Assembly: GCA_949358305.1 (NCBI GenBank)
Contig: OX442324.1
Coordinates: 186,001 to 250,000 of the forward strand
From: Strigamia acuminata
Lineage: Eukaryota; Arthropoda; Chilopoda; Geophilomorpha; Linotaeniidae
DNA: 64,000 nucleotides
Direction of reading: 5' to 3'
Under the pieces are notes generated by a model that saw nothing but the letters and a program-made list of their open reading frames with translations, had not been told where the DNA came from and ran no database searches. How positions within the stretch are numbered: position 1 is the stretch's first letter; every line of letters starts with the position of its first letter. Positions 1-11,451 of this stretch are shown in pieces. A program made the translations under genes and the position numbers.

Positions 1-709
1 AATACTTAAAAGAAAATTACAAATTAATATTATTGATCTAATTTTAATACTGGTCTTGGTCTCAGGTCCGTTGGCTGCGGACACGATTGAATGCTGAATT
101 TTAGGGTTAAAATTCAGACTTCTATCTTGGCTTCTTTGTTGTCTGTCGTCTAGGCGTCGAACAATGTTCCACGTGGTAAGCGTGTCGTCTGTTGTTCGAT
201 ATCGCGAATGGCGATGAATATTTCCCTTCCGGAGTCTCCGGATGGAAAATAAAATGTTCTTTAGTATAAATATACAGCGGAATCTCCACTTGTATATTCT
301 AATTGTTTAGTCCTACTTTCTGACTCGACGGGCATCAGTCTCGGTCACTCCTGGTGTATTCACGCGAGGCTTGATCGTTGAGACGGTGATGGTTGTCGAT
401 TGAGGTAGGTAGTTGAAGTCCCGTCTTTGAGTCAAGTCGCTCTATTTATTTCCTCTCCACACGTGACAGGAACCAGAAGAAATTAACATAATTTCTTTTG
501 TCAAATCCGCTAGTCATGTGACGTAGGAGGAGAAAACGGGGTCAGTTCGTTGACCTAGGGTCAAGTGGAAGGCGGTAGAAACTCTACCCCATTCCAAGAA
601 ACAGCTAATTGGTGGATGAGTAATATTTTCTAATTTTATTCCACAGCAAAAGATGAATTGAATATAATTTTACAAAGAAATAAAGTAGTGTCTATTTAGG
701 ATCACCACA
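1..709 (+). repeat. Putative LTR (element O), right end, inserted in Cop-A
   Basis: No coding capacity is seen. The block ends at ATCACCACA, and directly after it the Cop-A integrase reading frame begins, so it is an insertion into Cop-A. A TATA-like TATAAATA lies at about 265-272 and an AATAAA at about 679-684, close to the right boundary, which fits the U3-R-U5 order of an LTR on the plus strand. The left end lies outside the window, so the TSD and full length are unknown. It resembles no other LTR in the window by eye. It could be a solo LTR, the 3' LTR of an element to the left, or another noncoding transposon. Confidence 0.45.
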
Positions 710-2283
710 CAAAGCATTACATGGAATTATGCTTGGCTATTCTCGAGTTACAAAGGGCTACAGAATCTGGTTGCCAGACTTCTCCAAAGTCATCGAGACG
801 AGTGACGTGAAGTTTGTCGAAAGCAGGCGCGGAGTTGAAGGCGTGCTGGGCCTATCTGATAAATACACGACTTTTATTGACAATCTGGATGACAATTTGG
901 ATAATGACAACGATCGTCAGTATTACTCCGACGAGGATATAAGGCCACCGCTACCTCCGGCGCAACCAACTAAGAAGAAGCAGGAAGAGGAATTACCTCA
1001 ACTGAAATTGAAGTTCAGATTGCCGGAAGAAAAGCTTCGACCGAAACCTAATATACCAGGAGCTGAAGCAGGAGTAAAATTGCAGGACATTTTACCACCA
1101 CCTGGACAAGCACTTGTGAATCCAGTTCCGACAATTCCTCAACTTGTTTGGAGAAAAACAGAGAAAACAAGACCGACTGGACACAAGGATTATGAGTACA
1201 CAATTGACGGATTTGATAAACCGAAATTACGTTCAATACCAGATGTGAAGCGCTACTGTGCGGACCATAATCTATGTGTTCCAGACCACCTTTTCGAGGA
1301 CAAAAGAAAGAAGAAACCCACTGAATCGAATGTGATAACCGATGATATTGATCTGGATGATGTGGATGAGTTAACACTCGATTTCGAAGCAAATCATCTC
1401 GAAGTCTACATACCCACGCGTTTCGAACAGATAATCAATTTACCAGAGAAAGAAGAGCGGAATCAAGCGATGTTTGATGAAATCAGCACAATGCACGAAC
1501 GCGAAGTATGGGAGTTGGTCCCACCACCATCCGACACAAAAGTCATAGGCTGCAAGTGGATTTACACTGTGAAACAAGATGACAAAGGAGAAATAGCGCA
1601 AGGTTTTTCACAAGCCTACGGCGAGTCCTACGAGGAGACTTTTTCACCTGTCGTGGATTTTTCAATCGTGCGCTTTATGTTCACGCTTCTCGTTTGTATG
1701 CTGAAATGGTCATACGTTCAGGCCGACGTCAAATGTGCCTACTTGTATGCGAAGCTCCACAAAACTGTGTACATGCGTCAACCTAAAGGATTCGTGTGCC
1801 CAGGAAAGGAGAACTTTGTTTGCAAATTACTTCGAGCAATATACGCGTTGCATCAGTCAGGAAGAGAATGGGGCATCGAGCTCGAAGAAACCTTACTGAA
1901 GCTGGGTTTACAACACGTAAACTGGTGCAACTGCGTTTACAAGTTCAAGAATGTTGCATATTTGATCGTGTACGTCGATGACATCGTAGTTTTCGGCAAA
2001 CATCACGAAGACGCGATGAATGTTCTTAACATGATTAAAACACATTTCGACCTAGTGATCTTGGGACAAACAAAGAAACTCTTAGGAGTTGAATTCCACT
2101 CGCACAAGCAGCTAATGATTTTGCATCAAAAGAGTTACATCAACAAGGTGTTGTTGAGATTTGAGAGTCACCTAAACTCAGTGAAGATTAGGTCACAACC
2201 AATGGTCAAATCAACCATTCTTACGAAACAACAATGCCCTACTACCATTGAAGACTTCAAAGTTATGGAAAAGATACCATATA

Positions 2284-2592
2284 CAGGGTGGACAAAAAGT
2301 CTGGTTCACAGTAAATAATTCCCAAACTGTTTTAGTTGTTGATTCAGAAAAATGATTGTAAGGGTAGTATGTCGGAGGAAATCCAATTATGACATCCAAT
2401 TTGACCTCTGAGGTCATCTTCAAGGTCATCCATATTGTAACTCGAGAACCATGACAGATAGAGCAAAAATGTGAATTAGAAAGTTGTAGAGCATCATCCA
2501 ATTAGTCTAGAACTGTTCTTAAAAAAATTATTTCTTACTGAAAAGTTTTGAGAAAAAAGGTCTGAAACATTAGTCTACTCAGCATTGTAACC
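2284..2592 (+). repeat. Left arm of MITE-P inverted repeat
   Basis: The reverse complement matches 2740-3048 at roughly nine in ten positions by eye, ending where the arms diverge after ATTGTAACC. Confidence 0.88.
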
Positions 2593-2739
2593 TAAAACTT
2601 ATCATGTTGGAATGTATTTCCAAAATAAATTATTTCTATTCTTTTGTGTTTCCTTTCTGCCACTTACAAGTATGACTGAATAAAGTGTCCTAATTGAGGA
2701 TTAGCTTGGTTGCCTCAATAGTTTTAGATTACAAAGCTG

Positions 2740-3048
2740 GGTTACAATGCTGAGTAAACTAATGTTTCAGACCTTTTTTCTCAAAACTTTTCAGTACGAA
2801 ATAATTTTTTTAAGAACAGTTCTAGACTAATTGGATGATCCTCTACAACTTTCTAATTCACTTTTTTGCTCTAACTGTTATGGTTCTCGCGTTACAATAT
2901 CAATAACCTTGAAGATGACCTCTGAGGTCAAGTTAGATGTCATAATTGGATTTCCCCCAAAAAACTACCCTTACAATCATTTTGCTAAATCAACTACTAA
3001 AACAGTTTGGGAATTATTTACTGTGAACCATACTTTTTGTCCACCCTG
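2740..3048 (-). repeat. Right arm of MITE-P inverted repeat
   Basis: Inverted copy of 2284-2592. The differences are mostly substitutions. Confidence 0.88.
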
Positions 3049-3745
3049 TAGAAGCCTGCTTGGTTCCTTGGCATTCATAGGATCAAGAACGAGACCAGAT
3101 ATGACGTTTGCAATCAACATTTTGAGTCAATTCCAGTCCAACCCAGGATGGGACCATTGGATTGTACTGTTGGAGCTACTTAGTTATTTAAGGACAACAA
3201 AGGACCTTGGACTGATGTTGTTCTTTAACGACAGAATTGAAGTCATTGGCTACAGCGATTCGGATTACGCCAACAATCGTGATGATCGAATTTCTGTTGG
3301 CGGAACCCTTATAACATTGGGCAACGCCCCCATCTACTGGAGAACATTTAAACAACGCAATGTAACACTCTCAACCATGGACGCGGAATATGTAGCTCTC
3401 ACGGAAACTGTGAAAGACTATATTTGGATTGTCAGAGTGTTGTACGAGATCGTCCCTGATTTGGCGAGCAAATTCTATCACCGAGTATTATGTGATAATA
3501 TTTCGTCTGTAGACTTTACAAAGTCGAATATTGAGAATCGGAAGACGAAACATATTGATGTCAGATACCATTTTATACGCGAACTCGTCAAGAGCGAGAA
3601 TCTCCAAGTAATTCATGTGGGAACTAAATCGAATTTTGCTGATATATTCACAAAGTCGGTCGACAAAACCGACTTAACACAATTTTGTAATCGATTTTTG
3701 ATTAATCTCAATACCCTAAGCGCTTGATTATATGAGGGGGCCGAC

Positions 3746-4062
3746 TGTTAGCATGCTGTGTTCATTTACCTTATTGTATTTATCGTATTATCAATCGCCA
3801 TTGTTCTCACGCTTATTAATGTAATTGTTTACGTTCGCATTTAACCATACGAGTATTTGCGATTGTTCCAGTGTATTATTTGTATGTCATGCCAACAGGT
3901 GGCACTGTATACCTTAGGCGGTCACGTGACTTCAGAATAAACACTCACTTGACTTTTGGCTTTGAACCACTTAAGATCACGTGTATTTCTTTTCTGCTAA
4001 GGAGTTTTTCCACACCACTGCGGATTTAATGAATCCACACAAGTTTCCACTAAGATTCAACA
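3746..4062 (+). repeat. Cop-A 3' LTR
   Basis: 317 bp starting TGTTAGCATG and ending ATTCAACA, directly after the class 1 polypurine tract (GAGGGGGCCGAC, 3734-3745). It is preceded by the RNase H stop by only 18 bases. The length equals the Cop-B LTRs and the sequence is related to them. An AATAAA occurs in GAATAAACACTC. On the right it abuts Cop-G gag. Confidence 0.88.
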
Positions 4063-5911
4063 GAATCGCCTACCTCCGGAATATGCCCAGGCCACATTTG
4101 CCATATATCACTGGCCGATAGCGAATTTTACTCCGGCTAAAGTGTCCGAACAGTTGATATTGTTACGTGGCCAGACTGACTACTGTTTGACCACGTAAAT
4201 ACTTTTGATTAGACTGGGGGTTTTATAATTGCATTTGATTAAACTAGCATTTAAACTGTGTTGCTAATAAGAAGGAAACAAAGAGGACTCATTGATTTAT
4301 TATTAAAATATAACAGTATGTTTATTAATCATAAATACAATCTGTAAAACAAATGATAAGTAACTTAAGAATAACTTAAGACTAAACTAAAACTAAACCT
4401 TAAGAATAACCTAAGACTAAATAAGCATGAATAACAATTGGGATGGGAAAACCTTTGAGATGCCACTGCAATAACTGCCTGACAACCTCTGTGCCAATTT
4501 GGCTCTTGTCAATCATTAAATAGACTTCGATCGTTCTATTATTCAAGATAGGTAAAGTCATTACCTCATCCGCTTAAGGCGGACTCTAGTGAGAGTTTTA
4601 GGGGTTATTCTCTAATGATTAAATACGGAAGCGAGGTGGCGACAGCTGGTTCACAGCGTGCTCGCCCACCGCGTAACAATATCAGAGTATCTTCGCCTTA
4701 AATCAGTGGGAATGCATAACGTTTCATCATCAGCTCACGCATCTGCCCAAAATCCACAGCAATCTCGTCAAGGCTCGCGTCCGCGTCGCCCGTTATCGCA
4801 GGTCAAATGCTTTAACTGTAACAAGATGGGCCACTACGCGAACAAGTGTCCATATCCCAAACGTGACGACTGGAACCAACAACCGGCAGCTTCTTTTCAA
4901 CGCTCCCGCAGCAAAAGCAAGAAGCGTGGCAAGAACTCGGCTCTCAAACCCGAGGACAATCGCCCAAGAGGAAGTTCCCATCCGGTTCGCAACGCAGTGT
5001 TTTTCGTGAATGCTCCGCAGATTGTTGAACGTCCTGTTGCCCACCTGATGCAATCCAACGAATGGATAGTCGATTGTGGTGCCACGGACCACGTCTCCCA
5101 CGTGCGATCGTGGTTTTCCGATTTTGTGAATATTGTTCCTTTTGACATTGAACTAGGCCAAGGAAAATCACAAGTGACTGGTCGAGGAAGTGTTCAGCTA
5201 CAAACACGTGTGGACAATTCTCATTGCAATGTGACGTTGACAAATGTACTTTATGCGCCCAATTTTGAGGCAAATTTAATCTCAGTGTCCAAAATTGATA
5301 AAACCCGTCACCATATTCACATCTTCAATGGAGAAGTCCATATTTACCAAACGGATATCACCAGTGCCGTTCTCAAAGCGAAGGAGAAGGGAGGACTCTA
5401 CTATGTGGACGGATTGTGTACTAATCCAACTGTTGCTACTACGACTTCGCCAATAATTCAACAATCACCCGCACAGACATTTGTCACGACGGAAGTTGAC
5501 TTCGTGAACATTCCGAAGAAGCAAAAGACTAAGCAACAGAATATGTCGGATTTTAGGATTCAAATGCCGCCATTGCCTGCGACTGAGGCCCCGACGTCAA
5601 ATCCGGTTGCCACTAATCCTATACCCCCGTTAAAACCTTTACCTGTTCACACCGATCCTCTAACCCAATCCTATGCTAATGCTCTCCAGCATATCCCCAG
5701 TAGTCCTCCACCCATCACATCTCCTCCTGCCGTCCAATCCGCTGGTAATCCTTCTCAATCACAAAAGAAGGTTATTGCAAATCCTATCCAATTGCCAAAG
5801 AAAGTCCTTGCCAACTAATCCGCCGAGCCCTCAAATGAACGGCACAGCCGAAAGAATTAACCGGACAATGGTTGATCACATCAGAGCTGTTTTACAGGAG
5901 ACACAACTTCC
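4063..5911 (+). pseudogene. Cop-G remnant (gag, protease, fragment of integrase)
   Basis: A class 2 copia relative of Cop-C. The gag piece 4063-4160 (FAIYHWPIANFTPAKV) is split by solo LTR K and continues from 4683. It has a CCHC knuckle (CFNCNKMGHYANKC, near 4812-4853) and an aspartic protease with the unusual triad Asp-Cys-Gly (IVDCGATDH, near 5070). A proline-rich linker then runs to about 5814. There the frame drops directly into the integrase segment SPQMNGTAERINRTM: the GAG-pre-integrase zinc region and most of the integrase core seen in Cop-C are missing. That is a loss of roughly 500 bp with CCAA at the junction. Cop-C's 5' LTR begins at 5912. The rest of Cop-G is not found to the right of Cop-C. 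Dead copy. Confidence 0.85.
4161..4678. repeat. Solo LTR K (probably Ty3/gypsy) in Cop-G gag
   Basis: A 518-bp noncoding insertion with ends TGTTACG and CGTAACA, flanked by the 4-bp duplication ATAT (4157-4160 and 4679-4682). Removing it restores the Cop-G gag codons Leu-Ile-Ser-Glu-Tyr. TG...CA ends and a 4-bp TSD fit a gypsy-type solo LTR. AATAAA signals are present on the minus strand (near 4290-4330), suggesting minus orientation. Inside it is a short tandem repeat of TTAAGAATAAC-type units at about 4371-4423. Confidence 0.75.
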
Positions 5912-5927
5912 TGTTGGTCCTTGAAAC
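5912..5927 (+). repeat. Cop-C 5' LTR, first 16 bases
   Basis: TGTTGGTCCTTGAAAC, identical to the start of the Cop-C 3' LTR at 48932. It continues at 19533 after Cop-E; GAAAC is duplicated at 5923-5927 and 19528-19532. Confidence 0.85.
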
Positions 5928-6366
5928 TGTAGGCCATTATATCGAATAAAGTGAGTCCAATCCTATTTCCAGTGTTTTGCATTACAAGCACAAATTGTGC
6001 CGCCATCTTTATTGCAGTGGAAAAACATAACATGTGAGAAAAACGACATACACGGTTTGAGGTTATTTTACCTCACAAATTATCGGAAGGACAAATCAAT
6101 ATTATGTTTTAGTTGATTTGTCCTGTACAATGTCAAAACAAACTCTTAAAACATAAAATGCTCATTTGAGCAGGCGACAATTAGACCAATCATTATATAG
6201 AAGTAAATCAGTTGTGGTACATACACACGCAATTTATAAAAACAATAACAACCGATTTGCAATTTCGGGACATGATACAATGATAAACTAATCGCGCAAC
6301 AATCGCGCTAATTCAGAAACGCACGAAGTAATGGAACTGTGACAATATTTGTCCCTAAACTCTACA
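5928..6366 (-). repeat. Cop-E 3' LTR
   Basis: 439 bp, matching 19089-19527 except for about three substitutions. The purine-rich tract ending GAGGGGG of the minus strand (6367-6380) precedes it. Confidence 0.93.
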
Positions 6367-9300
6367 CACCCCCTCTGGGCAATTTTGTCACATGTCAAAG
6401 ATGTGCTCACATAATTCGGTCAGACGTGGGCGAGCCAACCATTTAGTTAACAAATCGGCTACGTTCAGTTTTCCAGGAACGTGCCGGATATCAAAGATCT
6501 TGCTTTCATACAGATCGCGTAAATAATGGAAGCGAACCTCGATGTGTTTGTTCGCTTTATTTTCTACGCGGTTCTTACTATATTGTATTGCCGCTGTGCT
6601 ATCAGCTAAGACACAGGGCTGCAAATTCCCAAAGTAGTCGAACATCACCGACATGTTGAAAAGCCTCTTAAGCCATATCAGTTCCCTGACGCCATCAACA
6701 ATGGCCACAAACTCCGACTCCATCACGGATAACGTGGTCATCTTCTGCTTTCTACACGACCACGAAACCGGAACACCGCCCAGGAAAACTACATGACCTC
6801 CGAAACTCCTTCGTTGGTCTACATCAGTAGCGTATGACGCATCGGTAAATACCGTCAGCAAAGCGCTTTTGCATCTCGAGAGATCAATACAATAATCCTC
6901 AGTGTTCTTTAAGTACCTGAGTACTTGCAATAACATATTAATATGTCTCTGAGAATGTCGCTCGTTGTATTGGGAGAGCACAATAGTGGAAAATAGTATG
7001 TCTGGTCTGGTTCGCGACGCCAAAAACAGAAGACTACCAACCAGCGATCTGTAGGGGAACACGGTGTCAATTTGTTCGTCCTTCTTCACCCCCATTATCA
7101 TAGTACCTACCGCCCCAGGTAAATGAACTTTATGCGACCCATCGATTTTGAAATGAGCACACAATCTCTTGATATACTTGCGCTGATAGACTAAGATCTT
7201 GCCATTCACACGCGTAAATTCTATGCCTAGTAAAAAGGTCACTGGCCCAAGGTTTACCATTTGGAAATGGTTTGTTATCCAGGACAGGACATCTTTTTCG
7301 ATCTTCTCATTGCGTGAAAAAATGACTAAGTCATCGACATACACGACTAACACTACATCTCTGTCCATACAATAAACGCAGTTAAAACCAGGGACCGGTT
7401 TAAATCCTATGTGCAACAGTCTGTCGTGCAACCTTTCGAACCACATACGGCCCGACTGGTGCAGGCCGTATAAAGCTTTATAAAGCTTCCAACACTTTCC
7501 AACATTCTGCTGCGTTTGGAACCCCTTTGGAATGCTCATATATTGGACCTCGTCCAAGTCTCCATAGAGATATGCGGATTTTATATCCGCATGTGTGTCT
7601 CTCCAGTTCATGAGGACAACCAACATGCAAAATAACACCAAGATAACAACAAAATTCACCACAGGTGAAAACACCTCGGTGAAATCTATACCTGGTCGCT
7701 GTTTGAAACCTTGGGCGACCAGTCTCGCTCGATGACGTCTTATAACCCCGGTATTATCTCTCTTGATCTTATAGATCCATTTGCTGCCTAGCAATTGTTG
7801 GTCTTTCTCACAATCAACTTCCTCGTAGACTTTCCTTTCGTTAAATATATCAATTTCTTCTTGCATTGCGTCAACCCATTCAGACTTTCGTTCGCCTTTA
7901 ATTGCCTCCTCGTAGGTGTTGGGCTCAAGCGCACAACAACCAGCAAATGGGTTCGGAAGATCTTCATTTTGAGTTTTCCCCGAAAAATCAAACAGATTCG
8001 CCTCAAACTCGTATCCGTTTGCTTGACACCAATGCAATGCCTCAATTCTGCTGCGGAGCCTTTTCTTGTCTGGCGCTACATAATGCGCATAGGTTGTCCC
8101 AGCATCTCTTCCCGTTTGTCTAATATATGGTCTCACATCCCAGTCATTCATGTTCAATTTCAATAAAGGAACACCCCCAATTGTTACATCCCCTTGACCC
8201 CCTCTAACGTTAGGAGAAGCCAACAATGCTTCCTGAAAAACCTCTTCATCATCACTGGTTTCGTCAGTTGGTTCTCCAGTAAATTCGATTAACCGTGGTT
8301 TTTGAAAAACCGTGTGTTTTGGGGTCTGGGGTAATGGCAGTTTCGTGACTGGCAATGCTGTTGATGTAGTGGGCACCGTTGGAGCAGGTAATCCGGCACC
8401 TGGAACAGGGGGAACCTGAACAGGAGGAACCTGACCCGGTAAAGGTTGGCTTGGTATAGGAACAGGAACATGAACCGGTGCCAATCTCACTGGAGTTGGT
8501 GACTCATCATCTGACTCATGTTCCAGATCGCTCCAATTAAAGTATTCAAAACCTTGTGGCTGTTCCTTTCCTTTCCCATTAATGTTATTCCCCTTTTCAT
8601 ACCAGTATTCATTCTCATTAACGGTAACATGTTTCGACCCAAAAATCTTGTTACGTGATGGGTCCCAGATGCGATATCCCTTTGTGTCAGTACAATAACC
8701 TACAAGGGCTCCAACCCAAGCTCTTGGCTCTAATTTGCTATGTCGTTGTTGGGCAGGGATATGTGTATAACACTTTGACCCAATGCATCTTAGATGCCTA
8801 ACTGAAGCCCTTTTATTATAAAATACATTATAGGGGGAACGATTGTTCAATTTCGGATGTGGGTATAAGTTTTTAATATAAACAAGAGTTACCGCTAACT
8901 CTCCCCACAACCTCTTGGGAAGACCCGTTTCGATTAACATTGCTCTCACCCCCTCTAAGATTAGGCGGTTGGCCCGCTCGGCCACAGAATTCATTTCGGG
9001 CGAATATGCATTCGTTCGCTCGCATTTAATTCCTTTTTGTTGAGCATAGTCTTCCCATTCCTTGGATATAAATTCACCCCCTCTGTCAGTTCGTACCGCT
9101 TTGACCTTTTTAGATGTAGAGCGTTCGATCTCTCTTTGCCAAATCTTAAAAATCCCTAATACATCACTTTTCTTCTTCATGATGTATATCCACATAAAGC
9201 GTGAAAAATCGTCCACTATAAGTAAGAAATAATTCCCACCCCCAAGGGTTTTAGTTTGGCTTGCTCCCCAGACGTCCATATGAACAAGGTCTAATATGCC

Positions 9301-11000
9301 TTTGGTCAAAATTTGTCCGATCGGAGGAAACCCCGCACGCGTCTTTTTCGCTCTGATGCACGCGTCACACGGGTCCATGTCTTTATTAGACAATTTCACT
9401 CCAAAAATATCTGTTGACTTTTCCATGTCAACAATACCCTTCGTGTGTAGATGTGCCATCCGGCCGTGCCAATAAGTGATATCTAACCCTTTATCTGCCT
9501 TTACATTAGGTTGAACCCCTTTAACTCTGTCGGCCGGAAGCGCACTCACGTCAGTTCCGCCGGAAACAGTTAAAGTCTTTGGAGTTTTACTGCCCTTAAT
9601 GCCTTTCGGTGTTGTCAACACCTCACTGTAAGACGGTTTCGTAATTTCGCTCGCCTGCGTTACGCATTCACTCGGGTTAGGATTAGGTAAAACGCTATTA
9701 TTAACAATATCAACATTTTCAGTAACACTTGATTGGTTAGTAATCGGATTACTTATGCCAGGTGCTTCCGCATGCGTCGGAATTGCACTTGCATTTACAG
9801 AAGGAACCGCAATCTGACAAGAACTCTTGTACATTCTATCCGACTGACGCATGGCGGTCAGTATTGGTTCCGTAATCCGTTGTTTGAAAATGACCATTTT
9901 CCCTTCACCAACTCGGGTTATATACCCAGCCTCATCAGTGCGACCGAGGGAAATCAAATTTTTAGTAAAATTTGGTGCGTAAAACACATTCTTTAATATG
10001 AATGGGTGCCCTTGAGATTTATCCCTTGATTCGAGCTTTATATCTCCTACCCCATCAATTTTGGATGAACCCTCACCCAATCGCACTGAATAATTCGAAA
10101 GAGGCTTATAATTCACAAAACCATGTTTAGTGAAGGTAAAATGGTCCGTGGCCCCAGTGTCCACGTACCACGCCATGTCTTGCACCCCCGATGATGTTAC
10201 AAATGAAGACACGGTTGTCGTTGATTGTCCAATAGTCTGCTGAAGCGATGTGTAGAATCCTTCCAGTTCCTCAGAAGAGCTCAGGTTAGCTTTCCTTCCC
10301 CGTGCACGGCCTCGGCCTTTGCCGCGCCCACGAGACTGAGAAATGTTCGATGCAGATTTGGTCGGCACAATCGTAAAGCCCTGTTTCGATGAAGGGCAAT
10401 CGCGTGAAAAGCGTCCTTTTCCGCCGCAGTTGTAGCAAACAATTCCTTTTTGCTGTGACCGTTGTGGGTTCGTCGCATAAGCTCCCGTTGCAGATGCAGT
10501 CGCATCCCCCGGCGCAGTCCCACCGTGGGTCCTGTTATACTCAGCAAGGAGCCTTTCTTTGACTTTAGCCACTGTAAAGTCGGCTTTGTCCCAGTGGTAC
10601 ACGATGGATTTCAATGCCTCGTATTCGGGCCCGAGGAAATCCAAATATTGAAACGCAATTTCCTTTTCCGATAAGGTAATGTCCACATCTTTTAATTCTA
10701 GCGCCTTTCTGTCTACTCTAGAAGTAAACACGACCATGTCGTCCCCTGGAAGCATTTGGAGCTGTAAAAACTCCCGGCGTAGCCTGGCTTGTCGCGCCAT
10801 CGTGGTCGGCTGGTACGCCGTTTTTAACGCGTCCCACGCTGCCTTTGCTGTTTTATGTGCAACAGCAACTCCTTTCTGCGCTTCTGTGCAGCCGAGACAA
10901 ATGGAGGAACGTGCACGGGATTCTCGTGCCTGAAAATCGCGTTTCTCCTTCGGAGAGGCCGTTACGGCCAATGCTGGCTCAGTTCCAACAACGTGGCTCC

Positions 11001-11434
11001 TGATAAGTCCGTGGAGGCCAGGAAACATCGGAAAGGAGTTGAAACCAGCTTAAAATGTGCGGGGAGCTCGCACTTCGCGCCCGCCATGTTTTAATCACAT
11101 GAAAACATAAAAGCAACTGGGTTTGAGGCTAATTGGTCTCAAAACCGTACAAAATATGACAATAGGACAAATCAATAGCAACAAGCATTGATTTGTTCTT
11201 TACAATATAAGTAATTGTTAACCTAGGCATAAGTAACCGATAAACAACACGGAAAACAACATTTATCGCTTTCTCAAGCAGACGACACAAGAAACATAGA
11301 ATATGTGTGTTAACACATAAGAGTAGCATTAATATGCGCTACACGGGTATCCAAAGGATGCCAACACACATATCTGCCATGCCTATCCAGAAATGCATGG
11401 GGAAACGGACAAAATAATTAATCGCATACTAATA
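11001..11434 (-). repeat. Cop-F 3' LTR
   Basis: 434 bp, a copy of 17394-17827. On the minus strand it starts TATTAGTATG and ends ACTTATCA, so the left end is TA rather than the usual TG. A purine tract (GAAGGGGGATT, minus strand, 11435-11446) precedes it. Confidence 0.92.
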
Positions 11435-11451
11435 AATCCCCCTTCGATTAA

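Larger units (their letters stand above)
2284..3048. mobile_element. MITE-P, mariner-type foldback MITE
   Basis: A 765-bp noncoding insertion flanked by TA (2282-2283 and 3049-3050). Its termini are CAGGGTGGACAAAAAG and the inverted complement. Two arms of about 309 bp form an inverted repeat around a spacer of about 147 bp. Removing the insert and one TA restores the Cop-A codons Pro-Tyr-Arg-Ser. TA duplication and CAGGG ends point to the IS630-Tc1-mariner superfamily. No transposase frame is present, so it is non-autonomous. Similar short frames read inward from both arms (for example about 2211-2501 minus and 2831-3050 plus) only because the arms are mirror images. Confidence 0.9.
711..3727 (+). 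pseudogene. Cop-A pol remnant (integrase C-term, RT, RNase H)
   Basis: Homology to the other class 1 elements starts at the ALHGIMLGYS stretch of the integrase C-terminal region. It continues through the acidic linker and the RT core (CKWIYT, then YVDDIVVFG), then breaks at 2283 where MITE-P is inserted. The frame resumes at 3051 and runs through RNase H (GYSDSDYANN, STMDAEYVAL) to the stop at 3725-3727. Removing the MITE and one TA restores the phase. An in-frame loss of eight residues (the RYKARLVA block present in the relatives) removes a conserved RT motif near 1597. The apparent starts at 729 and 2831 are artefacts of the insertions. Not functional. Confidence 0.85.
710..4062 (+). mobile_element. 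Cop-A, class 1 Ty1/copia retrotransposon, 3' part
   Basis: The visible part runs from the integrase C-terminal region through RT and RNase H to the 3' LTR. It is interrupted by MITE-P and bounded on the left by LTR-like O. It sits in the gag of Cop-G, whose frame resumes at 4063 right after the LTR terminus; the TSD should be GAATC, but the left copy is outside the window. It is closely related to Cop-B, D, I and M. The missing 5' half would be left of position 1. Confidence 0.85.

Noticed and set aside
2211-2501. Minus-strand 96-codon frame, and a similar peptide at the start of the frame beginning 2831
   Set aside because: They are mirror images because the MITE arms are inverted copies; no domain, and the frames run into Cop-A by chance.
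4161-4678. K as a DNA transposon because of TGTTACG/CGTAACA inverted ends
   Set aside because: The inverted match is only seven bases, ends are TG...CA and the ATAT duplication suits an LTR; kept as a solo LTR, not excluded as a MITE.
6388-11028. Long minus frame taken as starting at ATG 11028
   Set aside because: The first codons lie in the Cop-F LTR; the true Cop-E start is at 17956, beyond Cop-F.
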